Assembly (NCBI GenBank): GCA_029553845.1
Contig: JAKPKF010000287.1
Coordinates: 1 to 5,746, forward strand
Direction of reading: 5' to 3'
DNA length: 5,746 nt
From: a bacterium
GTDB taxonomy: Bacteria > Patescibacteria > Dojkabacteria > SC72
Positions 5,189-5,746 of the stretch are shown one piece after another (the stretch's first letter is position 1; each line of letters begins with the position of its first letter). The position numbers were made by a program, and so were the translations under genes. The notes under the pieces were generated by a model that saw only the letters and a list, made by a program, of their open reading frames with translations, was not told the DNA's origin and did no database searches.

Positions 5189-5746
5189 CGGAACAATCGC
5201 TGAGGAGTCATGGTTTGATGACGATATTACTCCACGAATGTTCAAAGAAGAACTCGGTAATGGAACTGGTCCTATTACTATTTGGATCAATAGTCCAGGC
5301 GGTGACTGTATTGCAGCTAGTCAGATTTATTCAATGCTCATGGATTACAAAAGTCCTATCACTGTCAAGATTGATGGAATTGCAGCTAGTGCAGCTTCAG
5401 TTATTGCAATGGCTGGTACAAAAGTACTTATGAGTCCTACAGCCCTTATGATGATTCACAATCCGTCAACTGCAGCATTTGGTGACCATAAAGATATGGC
5501 TAAGGCTATTGAACTACTTGATGAAGTTAAAGAATCAATCATAAATGCCTATGAAATTAAAACAAATCAAACAAGAACTGTTTTAAGTCACCTAATGGAT
5601 TCAGAAACATGGATGAACGCAAAAAAAGCGATTGAACTGGGATTTGCTGATGCGATTTTAGAAGATACAAAAAAGATGATTGCAGCAGAAAGTTTTCAGT
5701 TTTCTACTCGTGAGTTTGAAAATCATCTACTTAACAAGATAGTAGA
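5121..5746 (+). CDS. ClpP-like (S14) prohead maturation protease, partial at 3' end
   Basis: The frame is open to the right edge, with 208 complete codons visible. Residues 17-60 contain the ClpP-type start ERVLVLNGTIAEESW and the strand/turn ITIWINSPGGD (52-62), the conserved oxyanion-loop region. The nucleophile is S90 in DGIAASAAS, and the histidine is H113 in MMIHNPS. The acidic member lies in MDSETWMNAKKA; by the 49-residue spacing seen in E. coli ClpP it would be E162 rather than Asp, with D160 as an alternative. GFADAIL (174-180) matches the end of the ClpP core. In HK97-like phages this protein acts as the prohead protease, cutting the scaffold or delta domain of the capsid protein. 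Its position between portal and the expected capsid gene is standard. The residues after 185 are a phage-specific extension. The start lies 68 bases inside the portal gene in a different frame, suggesting coupled translation. Confidence 0.95.
   Translation, partial: MNKFWNWINQTETEVAERVLVLNGTIAEESWFDDDITPRMFKEELGNGTGPITIWINSPGGDCIAASQIYSMLMDYKSPITVKIDGIAASAASVIAMAGTKVLMSPTALMMIHNPSTAAFGDHKDMAKAIELLDEVKESIINAYEIKTNQTRTVLSHLMDSETWMNAKKAIELGFADAILEDTKKMIAAESFQFSTREFENHLLNKIV

Noticed and set aside
5045..5290. Minus-strand open frame of 81 codons across the portal/protease overlap
   Set aside because: Antisense to two well-supported genes; hydrophobic appearance results from the complement of their codons.
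5215..5433. Plus-strand open frame of 72 codons rich in Leu, Val and Gln
   Set aside because: Frame-shifted shadow of the ClpP-like protease, whose motifs IWINSPGGD and IAASAAS run through the same bases in the correct frame.
1..5746. CRISPR array, tRNA genes, insertion sequences, integrase or attachment sites
   Set aside because: No regularly spaced repeats, cloverleaf sequence, transposase motifs or terminal inverted repeats were seen on either strand.

Overview
This window is a compact, entirely rightward block of a tailed (HK97-type) bacteriophage or prophage: the DNA-modification and packaging genes followed by the start of the head module. The DNA is AT-rich, Shine-Dalgarno sites are strong (AAGGAGG, GGAGGTG), and the protein families are typical of prophages of low-GC Firmicutes (Clostridia, Erysipelotrichia, Bacilli). 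The exact host cannot be named from the sequence. No integrase, repressor, tRNA, insertion sequence or CRISPR array is visible.

Layout: (1) positions 2-250, the 3' end of a gene resembling methionine adenosyltransferase (SAM synthetase), cut by the left edge. (2) 250-1530, a ParB-like domain fused to a beta-class N4/N6 DNA methyltransferase, overlapping the previous stop by one base. (3) 1583-1795, a 70-residue protein I do not recognise. (4) 1792-2178, a 128-residue protein that reads as a DUF4314 domain joined to a DUF5049 domain. (5) 2179-2257, a short non-coding stretch with a hairpin and U-tract, probably a terminator or attenuator. (6) 2258-3856, the large terminase. (7) 3869-5188, the portal protein. 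(8) 5121 to the right edge, a ClpP-like prohead protease missing from simple stop-to-stop listings because its stop lies outside the window; it overlaps the portal gene by 68 bases.

How the genes work together: the SAM synthetase-like protein may supply methyl donor to the adjacent methyltransferase, which would mark phage DNA, probably against host restriction. TerL cuts and pumps the concatemer through the portal dodecamer into a prohead, and the ClpP-like protease would mature the scaffold or capsid. The major capsid gene is expected just beyond the right edge. No small terminase subunit or HNH nuclease lies in the window, although both are common near TerL in this type of module. They probably lie upstream of the left edge.

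Nothing here is a clearly new defence or mobile system. The points most worth a second look are the SAM-synthetase/methyltransferase pair inside a packaging module, the DUF4314-DUF5049 fusion, the hairpin built from a direct repeat that pairs with itself through G-U wobbles, and the unknown 70-residue protein.
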